From contig NZ_CP108101.1 in NCBI RefSeq assembly GCF_036195325.1, positions 6,448,001 to 6,512,000 on the forward strand: a stretch of DNA of 64,000 bases. The letters are read 5' to 3'. The notes beneath the pieces are model-generated. The model did no database searches, was not told the origin of the DNA, and saw nothing but the letters and a program-made list of their open reading frames with translations. This document shows, piece by piece, positions 17,195 through 25,575 of the stretch. Source of the stretch: Streptomyces sp. NBC_00234 (lineage in GTDB: Bacteria > Actinomycetota > Actinomycetes > Streptomycetales > Streptomycetaceae). A program made the translations under genes and the position numbers. Numbering within the stretch: the first letter of the stretch is position 1; every line of letters begins with the position of its first letter.

Positions 17195-17974
17195 TCAGCG
17201 AAGATAGACGCGTTCGGGGTCGACGTCGTCGCGCAGCAGGCGCAGCTCGTCGGCGGTCGGGGGTTCGATCGTGGTGACGGTGTCGGCGACCTGGAGGTCC
17301 CAGCCGGTCGCGGCCCTGACCTGATCGACGGTGACACCGGGCTGGACGGCCACGAGGCGCAGTTCGTGGCCGATGCCCTCCCGGGCCAGGATGCCCAGTT
17401 CGGTGATGACCCGGGTGACGCCGACACCGAGCGGGCGGATGCCCTCGGCGAGCGCCCGGTCGGGGCCGGGGGTCGTGCAGAAGTCCAGCGGATCGGTGAA
17501 GGAACGCGGGGTGTGCCGGCGCATCACCACGAAGACCTCGCGCGCGTTGGCCATCACCTCGACACCGCCGCCGGACCCCGGCAGCCGCACCGAGGGGCTC
17601 GCCCAGTCACCGATGACCGAGGTGTTGAGATTGCCCCACCGGTCGATCTGGGCGGCCCCGAGGAAGCCGACGTCGATGTGCCCGCCCTGGAGGACGCAGC
17701 CGAACAGCGTCGGCATCGAGATGACCGCCTCGGCCCCCGTGATCAGGACGGCGTCGGCGATGGTCTCCGGCAGATGCGAGGGATGGGCGCCGCAGACCCC
17801 GGACTCGTACACCACCTCGATCTCCGGTGCGACCGTCAGATGCGCCAGCTCGGTGGCGAGCGTCGGCAGCCCGATGCCCGCGAACACCGTCCGGCGCGCG
17901 ACGAGTTCGCGCGACGCCACGACGGACAGCAGTTCCGACGAGGTGACGGGGGCGTCCTGTGCGGTGATGGTCAT
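17195..17974 (-). CDS. CoA-transferase subunit beta
   Basis: Second subunit of a two-subunit family I CoA-transferase (259 aa). The catalytic Glu motif is seen as VYESGVCGAHPS, in place of the usual ENG, followed by GFLGAAQIDRWGNLNTSVIGDW. These features place it with glutaconate, 3-oxoadipate and IpdAB-like subunits. AAGGAG precedes ATG 17974. It lies 37 nt after the alpha gene and is clearly co-transcribed. It would move CoA from a donor such as succinyl-CoA to the substrate acid, at the cytoplasmic entry to the pathway. Confidence 0.9.
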   Translation of the reverse strand: MTITAQDAPVTSSELLSVVASRELVARRTVFAGIGLPTLATELAHLTVAPEIEVVYESGVCGAHPSHLPETIADAVLITGAEAVISMPTLFGCVLQGGHIDVGFLGAAQIDRWGNLNTSVIGDWASPSVRLPGSGGGVEVMANAREVFVVMRRHTPRSFTDPLDFCTTPGPDRALAEGIRPLGVGVTRVITELGILAREGIGHELRLVAVQPGVTVDQVRAATGWDLQVADTVTTIEPPTADELRLLRDDVDPERVYLR

Positions 17975-18011
17975 GACCGGCTCCTTCTCGTATCCGTACT
18001 CACAGTGGGCC

Positions 18012-18968
18012 TCACAGCCGGCGTCCGTAGTTCACCGGCTCGCTCAGCGCCTCGCCGACGGCCAGGCCCGCCCAGAACTCCTCGCCCTGCTTCGCCACGT
18101 ACTCGGCGTGGTCGGCCGTCCCGAGCACCCACTCGTCCAGCCACGCCCGGATGCGCTCCGGGTCCTGGCTGATCTGCGACCAGGCCCGGTAGAAGGCGTT
18201 GTCGCGGTCGTAGTACCCCTGCGCGAAGGAGGGGTGCGCGCCGCGCGGGCAGACGACGACGGCGTGGACCGCGTGGGCGGGCACGAGCGTACGGTTCGGA
18301 TCCGAGCGGATCACCTCGTCGTCGACGAGCTCCTCGACCACGACGACCGCCTTCCTCGCGGCGTACACCGCCTCCGCCTGGATGCCGGTCAGGCCCCACA
18401 TCTGGGTGTTGCCCCGGCGGTCGGCGCGCTGCGCGTGGATGATCGTCACGTCGGGGTTGACGGGCGGCACGACGTAGATCTGCTCCGGTTCGCCGTCCGG
18501 TCCCGGATAGGGCGAAGTGACCTTGCGCAGGTCGCTGTTGACGGCCGGCAGATCACTGCCGCCGTACGAGCGCAGCGGATAGAACGGCAGCCGCTGGGAG
18601 CCGGCGAGATAGCGGCAGATCATCCCGTAGTGGCTGTACTCCTCGTAGGCCAGCGGCTCCGGGTCGGCGCTCTCGATCCGGCGCCGCAGATTGCCGAGCG
18701 ACCCGGCGGACGAGTTGCCGACGAAGGAGGAGACCAGACGGGAGACACAGCCCGCCGCGAGCATCTGGTCCACCACGATGTCGGCGGTCATCCGGACGAC
18801 GGTGAGGTCCTTGCGGCCCTGGCGGATGATCTCGTGCCCCGCGGCGGTCGGGATGAGATGGGTGAAGCCTTCGAGGCAGACGGTGTCCCCGTCATGGACG
18901 AAGGCGGCGACCGCGTCCTTCATCGTCATGACCTTGTCGGTCCGGTCCTGCCTGTCTGTCCTGTCCAC
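18012..18968 (-). CDS. CoA-transferase subunit alpha
   Basis: First subunit of the family I CoA-transferase (318 aa). It shows MKDAVAAFVHDGDTVCLEGFTHLIPTAA, the SSFVGNSSAGSLGNLRRRIE segment, and a C-terminal QGYYDRDNAFYRAW. The length and the N-terminal MKDAV resemble IpdA-like and glutaconate-type alpha subunits rather than short PcaI. I prefer GTG 18966-18968, which has GAGGAG six bases upstream, over ATG 18927-18929 and over the longer frame to 19019. It diverges from the LysR gene across 140 nt. Confidence 0.9.
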   Translation of the reverse strand: MDRTDRQDRTDKVMTMKDAVAAFVHDGDTVCLEGFTHLIPTAAGHEIIRQGRKDLTVVRMTADIVVDQMLAAGCVSRLVSSFVGNSSAGSLGNLRRRIESADPEPLAYEEYSHYGMICRYLAGSQRLPFYPLRSYGGSDLPAVNSDLRKVTSPYPGPDGEPEQIYVVPPVNPDVTIIHAQRADRRGNTQMWGLTGIQAEAVYAARKAVVVVEELVDDEVIRSDPNRTLVPAHAVHAVVVCPRGAHPSFAQGYYDRDNAFYRAWSQISQDPERIRAWLDEWVLGTADHAEYVAKQGEEFWAGLAVGEALSEPVNYGRRL

Positions 18969-19027
18969 GGTGCTCCTCGGGCGTGCGCATGCGGGTGGCC
19001 CCACCGTGTCAGCGGCCATTGATTGCT

Positions 19028-19036
19028 GTCCAATAC
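19028..19036. promoter_or_regulatory. candidate regulator box in the CoA-transferase/LysR intergenic region
   Basis: GTCCAATAC at 19028-19036. In reverse orientation TATTGGAC recurs at 20066-20073 before the thiolase gene, and AATT lies at the same 3-bp distance in both. In the reverse orientation the site also forms ATTG-N5-CAAT. It is a plausible LysR-type operator serving both the divergent promoters here and the thiolase operon. Confidence 0.45.
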
Positions 19037-19108
19037 CAAATTAAGGTCGCATCCAGACCGCTGATTAATGAATGCCGGTCGAAAGTCGATACAGGAGTGG
19101 GGTGCGGC

Positions 19109-20011
19109 ATGGAGCTGCGTCATCTGACCGCGTTCGTCGCCGTGGCCGAGGAGCTGCACTTCGGCCGGGCCGCCAAGCGGCTGCAGATGGCCCAGCCGCC
19201 GCTGAGCCAGCAGATCCGCCAGCTGGAGAAGCAGCTCGGTGTGCAGCTCTTCGAACGCAACACCCGCTCCGTCCGCCTCACCAGCGCGGGCGAGTCCTTC
19301 CTCGAACCGGTACGCACCGTGCTCGACGACCTTGATACGGCGGTCCGCGCGGCCAAGGCCGCCGGACGCGGTGAGTACGGCCGGGTCACCATCGGGTTCG
19401 CCGGAGCCTCCAGCCACGAGACGCTGCCGCAGCTGACCCGGGCCGTGCGCGCCGCCCACCCCGGCCTGGAGCTCGTCATGACGGGCCAGACGTACGCCAA
19501 CGTCGCCCTGTCCCGGGTCGCCGACGGCTCGCTCGACCTCGGCTTCGTCCGGCTGCCCGTGACCCAGCCCGGAGTGACCCACCGGGTGATCGACGAGGAG
19601 GAGCTGATCTGCGCGCTGCCCTCGGACCACCGGCTCGCCCAGCTGGACCGGGTCCCGCTGGCGGTGCTCTCCGAGGAGCCGTTCGTCTCGTTCCCCGCCA
19701 ACACCGGATCGACCGTGCGCGACGCCATGACCGAGGCCTGCGAGGCGGCCGGGTTCAACCCGCGCGTGGTGCAGGAGGCCCCCGACTCGTACACGATCCT
19801 GGCCCTGGTCGCCGCCGGGGTGGGCGTCACCCTGACGGTCACCTCGTGCCGCCACATCCAGCAGAGCGGCCTGGTCTACCGGCCCCTCGCCGGACCGCCC
19901 ATCCGGCGCCAGGCCGCCCTGGCCTGGCGCCACGACAACCCGTCCGCCGCGCTCCGCGCGGTGCTCGCGGTCGCGGAGGAGGCCCTGCCGACCCCCGTTC
20001 CCGCGGAGTGA
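19109..20011 (+). CDS. LysR family transcriptional regulator
   Basis: A 300-aa LTTR. The N-terminal winged HTH is typical (MELRHLTAFVAVAEELHFGRAAKRL, then QPPLSQQIRQLEKQLGVQLFERNTRSVRLTSAG), followed by a substrate-binding co-inducer domain. It diverges from the CoA-transferase operon and precedes the thiolase operon, so it probably controls both in response to a pathway intermediate. ATG 19109 starts the canonical MELRHL. The frame upstream has no homologous sequence. Confidence 0.93.
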   Translation: MELRHLTAFVAVAEELHFGRAAKRLQMAQPPLSQQIRQLEKQLGVQLFERNTRSVRLTSAGESFLEPVRTVLDDLDTAVRAAKAAGRGEYGRVTIGFAGASSHETLPQLTRAVRAAHPGLELVMTGQTYANVALSRVADGSLDLGFVRLPVTQPGVTHRVIDEEELICALPSDHRLAQLDRVPLAVLSEEPFVSFPANTGSTVRDAMTEACEAAGFNPRVVQEAPDSYTILALVAAGVGVTLTVTSCRHIQQSGLVYRPLAGPPIRRQAALAWRHDNPSAALRAVLAVAEEALPTPVPAE

Positions 20012-20045
20012 GACACCCGTACGCCCGATTGAGACGCACCACGTC

Positions 20046-20073
20046 TTGAATCAGGGCGAATTCAATATTGGAC
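20046..20073. promoter_or_regulatory. inverted repeat plus shared box upstream of the thiolase operon
   Basis: TTGAAT (20046-20051) and ATTCAA (20060-20065) form a 6-bp dyad with an 8-nt spacer, immediately followed by TATTGGAC (20066-20073), the box shared with the CoA-transferase/LysR intergenic region. The A+T content is far above its surroundings. It is a likely operator/promoter for the genes starting at 20161. Confidence 0.45.
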
Positions 20074-20160
20074 CGAATCAGTCACCTGATGCGAGGGTCG
20101 GCCCACACCGCCACCGCTCGCCCGCCGGCCCGTCCCCGCCCACCTCCGAAAGGTCCCGCC

Positions 20161-21384
20161 GTGCCCGACCAGCTCGATGTCGTCATCTGCGAACCCCTGC
20201 GCACCCCCATCGGCCGCTTCGGCGGAGCGTTCGCACAGCAGACGCCGGCCTCGCTCGCCGCGCGCGTCATCGCCGAAGTGGTCGCCCGCACCGGCGTCGA
20301 CCCCGACCGGGTCGACGAGGTGATCCTCGGGCACGCCTACCCCTCGTCCGACGCACCCGCCATCGGCCGGGTCGCCGCCCTGGACGCCGGACTGCCCGTG
20401 ACCGTCACCGGCGCGCAGATCGACCGGCGCTGCGGCTCCGGCCTCCAGGCCGTCCTCGACGCGGCCATGCAGATCCGGGCCGGCTTCAGCGACATCGTGA
20501 TCGCGGGCGGCGTCGACGTGATGAGCGCGGCCCCCTACTACACGCACGACGGACGCTGGGGCATCAAGGGCCCCGGCCTCCAGCTCCACGACTCCCTGGC
20601 CCGCGGCCGGGTCACCGCGGGCGGCGTCAACCACCCCGTCCCCGGCGGCATGATCGAGACCGCGGAGAACCTCCGCCGCGCGTACGCGATCAGCCGCGCC
20701 GACCAGGACGCGCTGGCCCTGCGCTCGCAGCAGCGCGCCGCACGCGCCGTGGCGGAGGGACGCTACACCGCGGAGACCGTGCCCGTCACCGTACGCACCC
20801 GCAAGGGCGAGACGGTCGTCACCGCCGACGAGCACCCCCGTCCGGACACCACCGCCGAGCAACTCGCCGCGCTGCGCCCCATCATGGGGAAGTCCGACCC
20901 GGACGCCACCGTCACCGCGGGCAACGCCAGCGGTCAGAACGACGCGGCGGCGGCCTGCCTGGTGACGAGCGCCGCCACCGCCGAACGCCTCGGCCTCACC
21001 CCGCTCGTACGCCTCGTCTCCTTCGCCCGCGCCGGAGTGCCGGCCGCGACCATGGGCATCGGCCCGGTCCCGGCCACCCACGCCGCGCTCGGCCGTGCGG
21101 GCCTCGGCCTCGCCGACATCGACCTGATCGAGCTCAACGAGGCGTTCGCCGCCCAAGTCCTGGCCTGCACACGTGAACTGGGACTCGGCGACAAGGACCA
21201 CGAGCGGATCAACGTCAACGGCTCCGGAGTCTCCCTCGGCCACCCCGTAGGTGCCACGGGCGCCCGCATCCTCGCCACCCTGACCCGCGAGATGCACCGC
21301 AGCGAGGCCCGCTACGGGCTGGAGACCATGTGCATCGGCGGCGGCCAGGGACTCGCCGCGGTCTTCGAACGCATCGCCGTCTGA
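20161..21384 (+). CDS. acetyl-CoA C-acyltransferase (thiolase)
   Basis: Degradative thiolase of 407 aa cleaving a 3-oxoacyl-CoA with CoA. The nucleophilic Cys is in DRRCGSGLQAV (about residue 93), the His in NEAFAAQ, and the C-terminal acid/base Cys region is ETMCIGGGQGLAAVF. GTG at 20161 has GAAAGG in front and gives the standard N-terminus DVVICEPLRTPIGRFGGAF. Upstream codons to 20068 are Pro/Arg-rich and non-homologous. It fits the step after the 3-hydroxyacyl-CoA dehydrogenase and heads an operon with the transporter and MaoC genes. Confidence 0.93.
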   Translation: MPDQLDVVICEPLRTPIGRFGGAFAQQTPASLAARVIAEVVARTGVDPDRVDEVILGHAYPSSDAPAIGRVAALDAGLPVTVTGAQIDRRCGSGLQAVLDAAMQIRAGFSDIVIAGGVDVMSAAPYYTHDGRWGIKGPGLQLHDSLARGRVTAGGVNHPVPGGMIETAENLRRAYAISRADQDALALRSQQRAARAVAEGRYTAETVPVTVRTRKGETVVTADEHPRPDTTAEQLAALRPIMGKSDPDATVTAGNASGQNDAAAACLVTSAATAERLGLTPLVRLVSFARAGVPAATMGIGPVPATHAALGRAGLGLADIDLIELNEAFAAQVLACTRELGLGDKDHERINVNGSGVSLGHPVGATGARILATLTREMHRSEARYGLETMCIGGGQGLAAVFERIAV

Positions 21385-21511
21385 CCCCACTTCACCCCTC
21401 CGACCCCCACCTCCCCTCAGCACCGGGCTTCCCCGGCGGGCACGCGTCTCGGGCGACGCTGCTTCGCCATGCCCCCATCCGCTCGACCAACGACGTTCAC
21501 CGGGAGCCACC

Positions 21512-22849
21512 ATGAGTGCGTCCACCGCACGAGAGCGCACAAGAGCCGCCAACCGCGCAGGATTCGGAGCCTTCATCGGCTCGACCATCGAGTGGTTCGA
21601 CTTCTACATCTACGGGACCGCGGCAGCCCTCGTTTTCGACAAGGTCTTCTTCCCCGAACTCGAAGGCCCGATAGGCACCCTGGTCGCCTTCGCGACCTTC
21701 TGGGTCGGCTTCCTCGCCCGCCCCATCGGCGGCATCATCTTCGGCCACTACGGCGACCGCCTCGGCCGCAAGAAGACGCTCGTCATCACGCTCCTGATGA
21801 TGGGCATCTCCACCACCGCGATCGGCCTGCTGCCCGGCTACGCCTCCATCGGCATCGCCGCACCGATCCTGCTGGTCTGCATCCGCATGGTGCAGGGCAT
21901 CGGCCTCGGCGGCGAATGGGGCGGCTCGGTCCTGATCGCCTCCGAGCACGCCCCGAAGGGCAAGTCCGTGCTGTACGGGGCGTTCGCCCAGCAGGGCTCG
22001 CCCGTCGGCAACACCCTCTCCACCCTGAGCTTCCTGGCCATCAGCCAGCTGCCCGACGAGGCGTTCGTCTCCTGGGGCTGGCGGGTGCCCTTCCTCGCCT
22101 CCGCCGCGCTCGTCATCGTCGGACTCCTCGTACGGCTCAAGGTCTCCGAGTCCCCGGCCATGGCCGACCTCATCAAGAAGAAGGAGGTCGTCAAGCTCCC
22201 GCTGACCGAGGTCCTGCGCACCCAGCCCATGCTGATCGCCCTCGGTATCGGCGCCTGCACCATCGGCCTGTCCGCGACCTACTTCAAGTCCACCTTCGCG
22301 CTGTCCTGGGCCACGAGTTCGCTCGGCTTCGACCGCAGCTCGTTCCTGACGATCATCCTCGTCGCCAACGTCACCCAGATCCTCGTCCAGCCCTTCGGCG
22401 CGGTGATGGCCACCCGGATGAAGAGCTGGTCCCGGGCCGTGACCGTGATGCTGCTGCCCGAACTGATCCTGATGCCGCTGATGTTCGTCCTCATCAGCAC
22501 CGAGAACTACGGGCTCGCGATGGTCGGCGTCGCCGTCGCCACCATTCCGCACTGCCTCTACTACGCCGCACTCGCCGGCATGCTCGCCAGCCGCTTCCCG
22601 GCCCACCTGCGCTACACCGGCATCTCGCTCTGCTACCAGCTCTGCGGCACCCTGCTCGGCGGCACGACACCGATCATCGGCCAGTTCCTGCTGAACCGCA
22701 CCGGATCGATCGCCGCCGTCATCGCGTACGCGGTCTTCCAGGTGGCCCTGACCCTGGGCTGCATGCTGCTCCTGCTCAAGCGCCCCAACCACGACGAGCA
22801 GGCGGCGGAGCCGGTCTCCGCGCGGTCCGCCGTCCCCGCCACCGCCTGA
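21512..22849 (+). CDS. MFS transporter of the metabolite:H+ symporter (MHS) family
   Basis: Twelve-helix transporter of 445 aa. MHS features are GSTIEWFDFYIYG in helix 1, RPIGGIIFGHYGDRLGRKKTL in the loop after helix 2, and GIGLGGEWGGSVLIASEHAP in helix 4. Relatives import shikimate, proline/betaine, alpha-ketoglutarate or aromatic acids such as dihydroxybenzoate. In this cluster it is the likely importer of the acid activated by the CoA-transferase. GGGAG precedes ATG 21512. Confidence 0.92.
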   Translation: MSASTARERTRAANRAGFGAFIGSTIEWFDFYIYGTAAALVFDKVFFPELEGPIGTLVAFATFWVGFLARPIGGIIFGHYGDRLGRKKTLVITLLMMGISTTAIGLLPGYASIGIAAPILLVCIRMVQGIGLGGEWGGSVLIASEHAPKGKSVLYGAFAQQGSPVGNTLSTLSFLAISQLPDEAFVSWGWRVPFLASAALVIVGLLVRLKVSESPAMADLIKKKEVVKLPLTEVLRTQPMLIALGIGACTIGLSATYFKSTFALSWATSSLGFDRSSFLTIILVANVTQILVQPFGAVMATRMKSWSRAVTVMLLPELILMPLMFVLISTENYGLAMVGVAVATIPHCLYYAALAGMLASRFPAHLRYTGISLCYQLCGTLLGGTTPIIGQFLLNRTGSIAAVIAYAVFQVALTLGCMLLLLKRPNHDEQAAEPVSARSAVPATA

Positions 22850-22886
22850 CCCCCCACGCCTCGGCGAACCGAACGGAGGACGGACC

Positions 22887-23354
22887 GTGCCAAGGACCCC
22901 GCTGACCGTGAACGGCATCCCGGAGATCCTCGCCCTGAGCGGGCGCGACCTCGGGCACTCGGACTGGAAGGAGATCACCCAGGAGCTCATCGACGCCTAC
23001 GCGTACGTCTCCGGCGACCACCAGTGGATTCACACCGACACCGAACGCGCCGCGGCCGGACCCTACGGGCGCACCATCGCCCACGGCTACATGGTGCTCA
23101 GCTGGGGCATCCCGATGTTCGGCGAGCTGCTCCGGGTCCAGGGCGTCGGCCGGGCCCTCAACTACGGCGTCAACCGGGTCCGGTACCCCGCTCCCGTGCC
23201 CGTCGGCAGCCGGGTCAGGCTGCACGCCTCGGTCGCGGCGGTGCAGGAGGTCGCCCGGGGCGGCGTACAGATGACCCGGGCGTTCACCTTCGAACTGGAG
23301 GGCTCGCAGAAGCCGGCGTGTGTGGCCGAATCCCTGACGCACTTCTACCCGTAG
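22887..23354 (+). CDS. MaoC-like hot-dog dehydratase
   Basis: A 155-aa hot-dog protein with the hydratase-2 dyad region DAYAYVSGDHQWIHTDTERAAAGPYGRTIAHGYMVLS, containing the expected Asp and His. It probably hydrates or dehydrates an enoyl/3-hydroxyacyl-CoA, completing the beta-oxidation-like set with the dehydrogenase and thiolase. GTG 22887 follows GGAGGACGG. It ends four bases before the convergent sialate transporter gene, which marks the border between the two catabolic regions. Confidence 0.9.
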   Translation: MPRTPLTVNGIPEILALSGRDLGHSDWKEITQELIDAYAYVSGDHQWIHTDTERAAAGPYGRTIAHGYMVLSWGIPMFGELLRVQGVGRALNYGVNRVRYPAPVPVGSRVRLHASVAAVQEVARGGVQMTRAFTFELEGSQKPACVAESLTHFYP

Positions 23355-23358
23355 GGCG

Positions 23359-24831
23359 TTACGGCACCGGAACCGGAGCGCCGGAGCGCCGCCCGTCGCC
23401 GTCCGGGCTCTGTGCCGCCAGATGGTCCCGCGCCCCGTCCGGGTCCGTCAGCCGGTTCAGCCGGGCCGGCACGTCGAACCCGATCAGCAGCACCACGATC
23501 ACCGTGCCCGCGAAGGTCAGGCCCGCCAGCGCCTGCCCCAGATCCATCCCGGAGGCGAGGTGGGCTCCCAGGACGGGGGCGACCGCTCCGCCGAGCGCCC
23601 CCACGTTGTACGTGAAGCCGAGTGCCGCTCCGCGGCTCTCGGTCGGGAAGTGGCCGCCGATGTAGCGCGGCAGCAGTCCGGAGATCCCGAAGCCGGTCGC
23701 CTGGAGCAGGAACAGCAGGACACCCAGGAGCAGCAGGTTGTCGTGCACGGCGAAGACCGGGAAGACGAAGGCGAGGGAGGCCAGGAGCGTCAGCGCGTAC
23801 GCCTTCCTCGCCCCGATCCGGTCGCCCAGGAACCCCGCGGCCCAGCAGCCGGCCATGGTGCCGAAGCCCGCGAAGTAGAGGACGTCGGTGACCTGGCCTG
23901 GGGTGTATCCGAGGTCGTTCTTGAGGTACGTGGGCAGCAGCGCCTGGATGGGCCACGAGTACAGGAACGCGAAGAACAGGGTCACGATCATCGAGAGGTA
24001 GAGCGGCCACCCGCGTCTGCCGCCCAGCTGGAAGGCGAAGGCGGCGAGCGCGAGCCCGGCGATCACGGACAGCACCGGTACCTGTCCGCTGCCGCCCGGG
24101 GTGAAGACCAGGAAGAGCGAGACGGTCGCGGCGGTGGCGAGGACCGTGTTGACGGTGGCCCGCCCGCGCGTCGCGAACAGCGGGCGGAAGGGGTTGGGCT
24201 TCACGCCCTTCTCCGCGACGGACTCGCTCCACTCCGCCGTCTCCGGCAGCGCACGCCGCATCCAGAGCGCGACCGCGATGGGTATCAGGCCCAGATAGAA
24301 CATCCACCGCCAGCCGAGCGCGGGCACCACCCAGGTGTAGACCTGCGCGGCGAGGACCGAGCCGACGGAGAACCCGGAGATCAGGAAGCCGCTGGCGCGG
24401 CTGCGGACCCGGGCGGGCCAGCTCTCCATGACGTACGTGGCGCTGGCGCTGTACTCGCCGGCCATGCCCATCCCGATGGCGAGCCGGGCGGCGAAGAGGC
24501 TGTGGTAGTTCCAGGCGAATCCGCAGGCGAACGTGCCCAGCGAGTAGAGCAGGATGCTCAGCACCATGGAGAGCCTGCGGCCGTAGCGGTCGCCGACGGC
24601 ACCGAGCACGGCGCCGCCGAGCCATCGCGTGATGAACGCACCGGAGACCAGGCTTGCCGCCTGCACCGTGGTCAGGCCGAACTCGTCACTGATCTCGGTG
24701 AGGACGAGCGTGATGAGGACGAAGTCGAAGCCGTCGAGGACGTATCCGGTCCACGCGGCGAAGAAGGACTTCCACTGGCTGCGGCTCACCTCGCGGTACC
24801 AGGGGAGCGTGGGGGGTGATGTGGGGTGCAC
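23359..24831 (-). CDS. nanT: MFS transporter, probable sialic acid:H+ symporter
   Basis: Twelve-segment permease of about 490 aa with FAAWTGYVLDGFDFVLITLVL in helix 1, GGAVLGAVGDRYGRRLSMV after helix 2 and a second-half counterpart AGFLGDRIGARKAYALTLL. The DGFDF motif is shared with NanT and aromatic-acid:H+ symporters. Assignment to sialic acid rests on its place as the last gene of the nanA-nanK-nanE operon. I take GTG 24829-24831, with GGAG six bases upstream, over the ATG at 24876, which lies in the hairpin between it and nanE. Confidence 0.8.
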   Translation of the reverse strand: MHPTSPPTLPWYREVSRSQWKSFFAAWTGYVLDGFDFVLITLVLTEISDEFGLTTVQAASLVSGAFITRWLGGAVLGAVGDRYGRRLSMVLSILLYSLGTFACGFAWNYHSLFAARLAIGMGMAGEYSASATYVMESWPARVRSRASGFLISGFSVGSVLAAQVYTWVVPALGWRWMFYLGLIPIAVALWMRRALPETAEWSESVAEKGVKPNPFRPLFATRGRATVNTVLATAATVSLFLVFTPGGSGQVPVLSVIAGLALAAFAFQLGGRRGWPLYLSMIVTLFFAFLYSWPIQALLPTYLKNDLGYTPGQVTDVLYFAGFGTMAGCWAAGFLGDRIGARKAYALTLLASLAFVFPVFAVHDNLLLLGVLLFLLQATGFGISGLLPRYIGGHFPTESRGAALGFTYNVGALGGAVAPVLGAHLASGMDLGQALAGLTFAGTVIVVLLIGFDVPARLNRLTDPDGARDHLAAQSPDGDGRRSGAPVPVP

Positions 24832-24847
24832 GGTCTCTCCAGGATGC

Positions 24848-24879
24848 GGGATGTCCGCGCGCCTTCGAGCGGACATCCC
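24848..24879. repeat. perfect hairpin between nanE and the MFS gene
   Basis: Arms GGGATGTCCGC (24848-24858) and its exact complement (24869-24879), with a 10-nt loop. It is inside the transcript, 17 nt before the transporter start, has no U-run, and carries GATGTCC, part of the regulon's operator sequence. It could lower readthrough, stabilise the upstream mRNA, or bind the regulator. Confidence 0.55.
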
Positions 24880-24897
24880 ACGTGATGGGGGGGCGGG

Positions 24898-25575
24898 TCA
24901 GCGGCCGATGCCGGCCACGAAGCGGGCGGTGAGGGCGGTGGGGGCGGTGATCGCGGTGCCGACGACCACGCTGTGTGCGCCGCGTTCCAGGGCTTCGGCG
25001 GCCTCTTCGGGGGTGTTGATACGGCCTTCGGCGACGACGGGGACATCGATCGCGGCCGCCAGGGATGTGACCAGATCGAGATCCGGGCCGGTCTGCTCCG
25101 GCGTGCCCGGGACGTAGCCGGACAGGGTCGTGGAGACGAAGTCGGCCCCCTGCGCCGCCGCCGCGACGCCCTCGGCGAGCGTGGACACGTCGGCCATGAC
25201 CAGTGCGCCGGCCGCGTGCACGGCGGCGGCCAGCTCCGCGAAGGAGGACCCGTCGGGGCGCGGCCGGTCCGTGGCGTCCGCCGCGACCACGGCCGCACCG
25301 GCTTCGGCGACCGCCAGCGCGTGCCGGACCGTCGGCGTGATGTAGACGCCGGTGTCGCCGTCCTTCCACAGCCCGATGACCGGCACGGTGACGGCCCCGG
25401 CGATCGCGGCGACGACCTCCGGCTCGTTGGCGCGGATCGCGGCGCCGCCGCCGGCGACGGCCGACAGCGCGAGCCGTACCAGCGTGCCGGTCTCCCGCAT
25501 CGGGTCGCCGGGCGGCGCCTGGCAGGAGACGATCAGCCGTCCCCGGAGGGCGTCGGTCAGGTCGTGTGCGGTCAT
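24898..25575 (-). CDS. nanE: N-acetylmannosamine-6-phosphate 2-epimerase
   Basis: Converts ManNAc-6-phosphate to GlcNAc-6-phosphate. The 225-aa TIM-barrel protein shows the NanE signature residues: LIVSCQAPPGDPM, GGAAIRANEP, PVIGLWKDGD, VVAADATDRPRPDG, DFVSTTLSGY and VVAEGRINTPEEA, ending in VVVGTAITAPTALTARFV. The ATG overlaps the kinase stop as ATGA. With the kinase and lyase genes it completes the route from N-acetylneuraminate to amino-sugar phosphate. Confidence 0.95.
   Translation of the reverse strand: MTAHDLTDALRGRLIVSCQAPPGDPMRETGTLVRLALSAVAGGGAAIRANEPEVVAAIAGAVTVPVIGLWKDGDTGVYITPTVRHALAVAEAGAAVVAADATDRPRPDGSSFAELAAAVHAAGALVMADVSTLAEGVAAAAQGADFVSTTLSGYVPGTPEQTGPDLDLVTSLAAAIDVPVVAEGRINTPEEAAEALERGAHSVVVGTAITAPTALTARFVAGIGR

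Noticed and set aside
18929..19019. Earlier start of the CoA-transferase alpha gene at 19019
   Set aside because: The extra residues are not family-like and would cover the LysR-side promoter region. GTG 18968 has a strong ribosome site.
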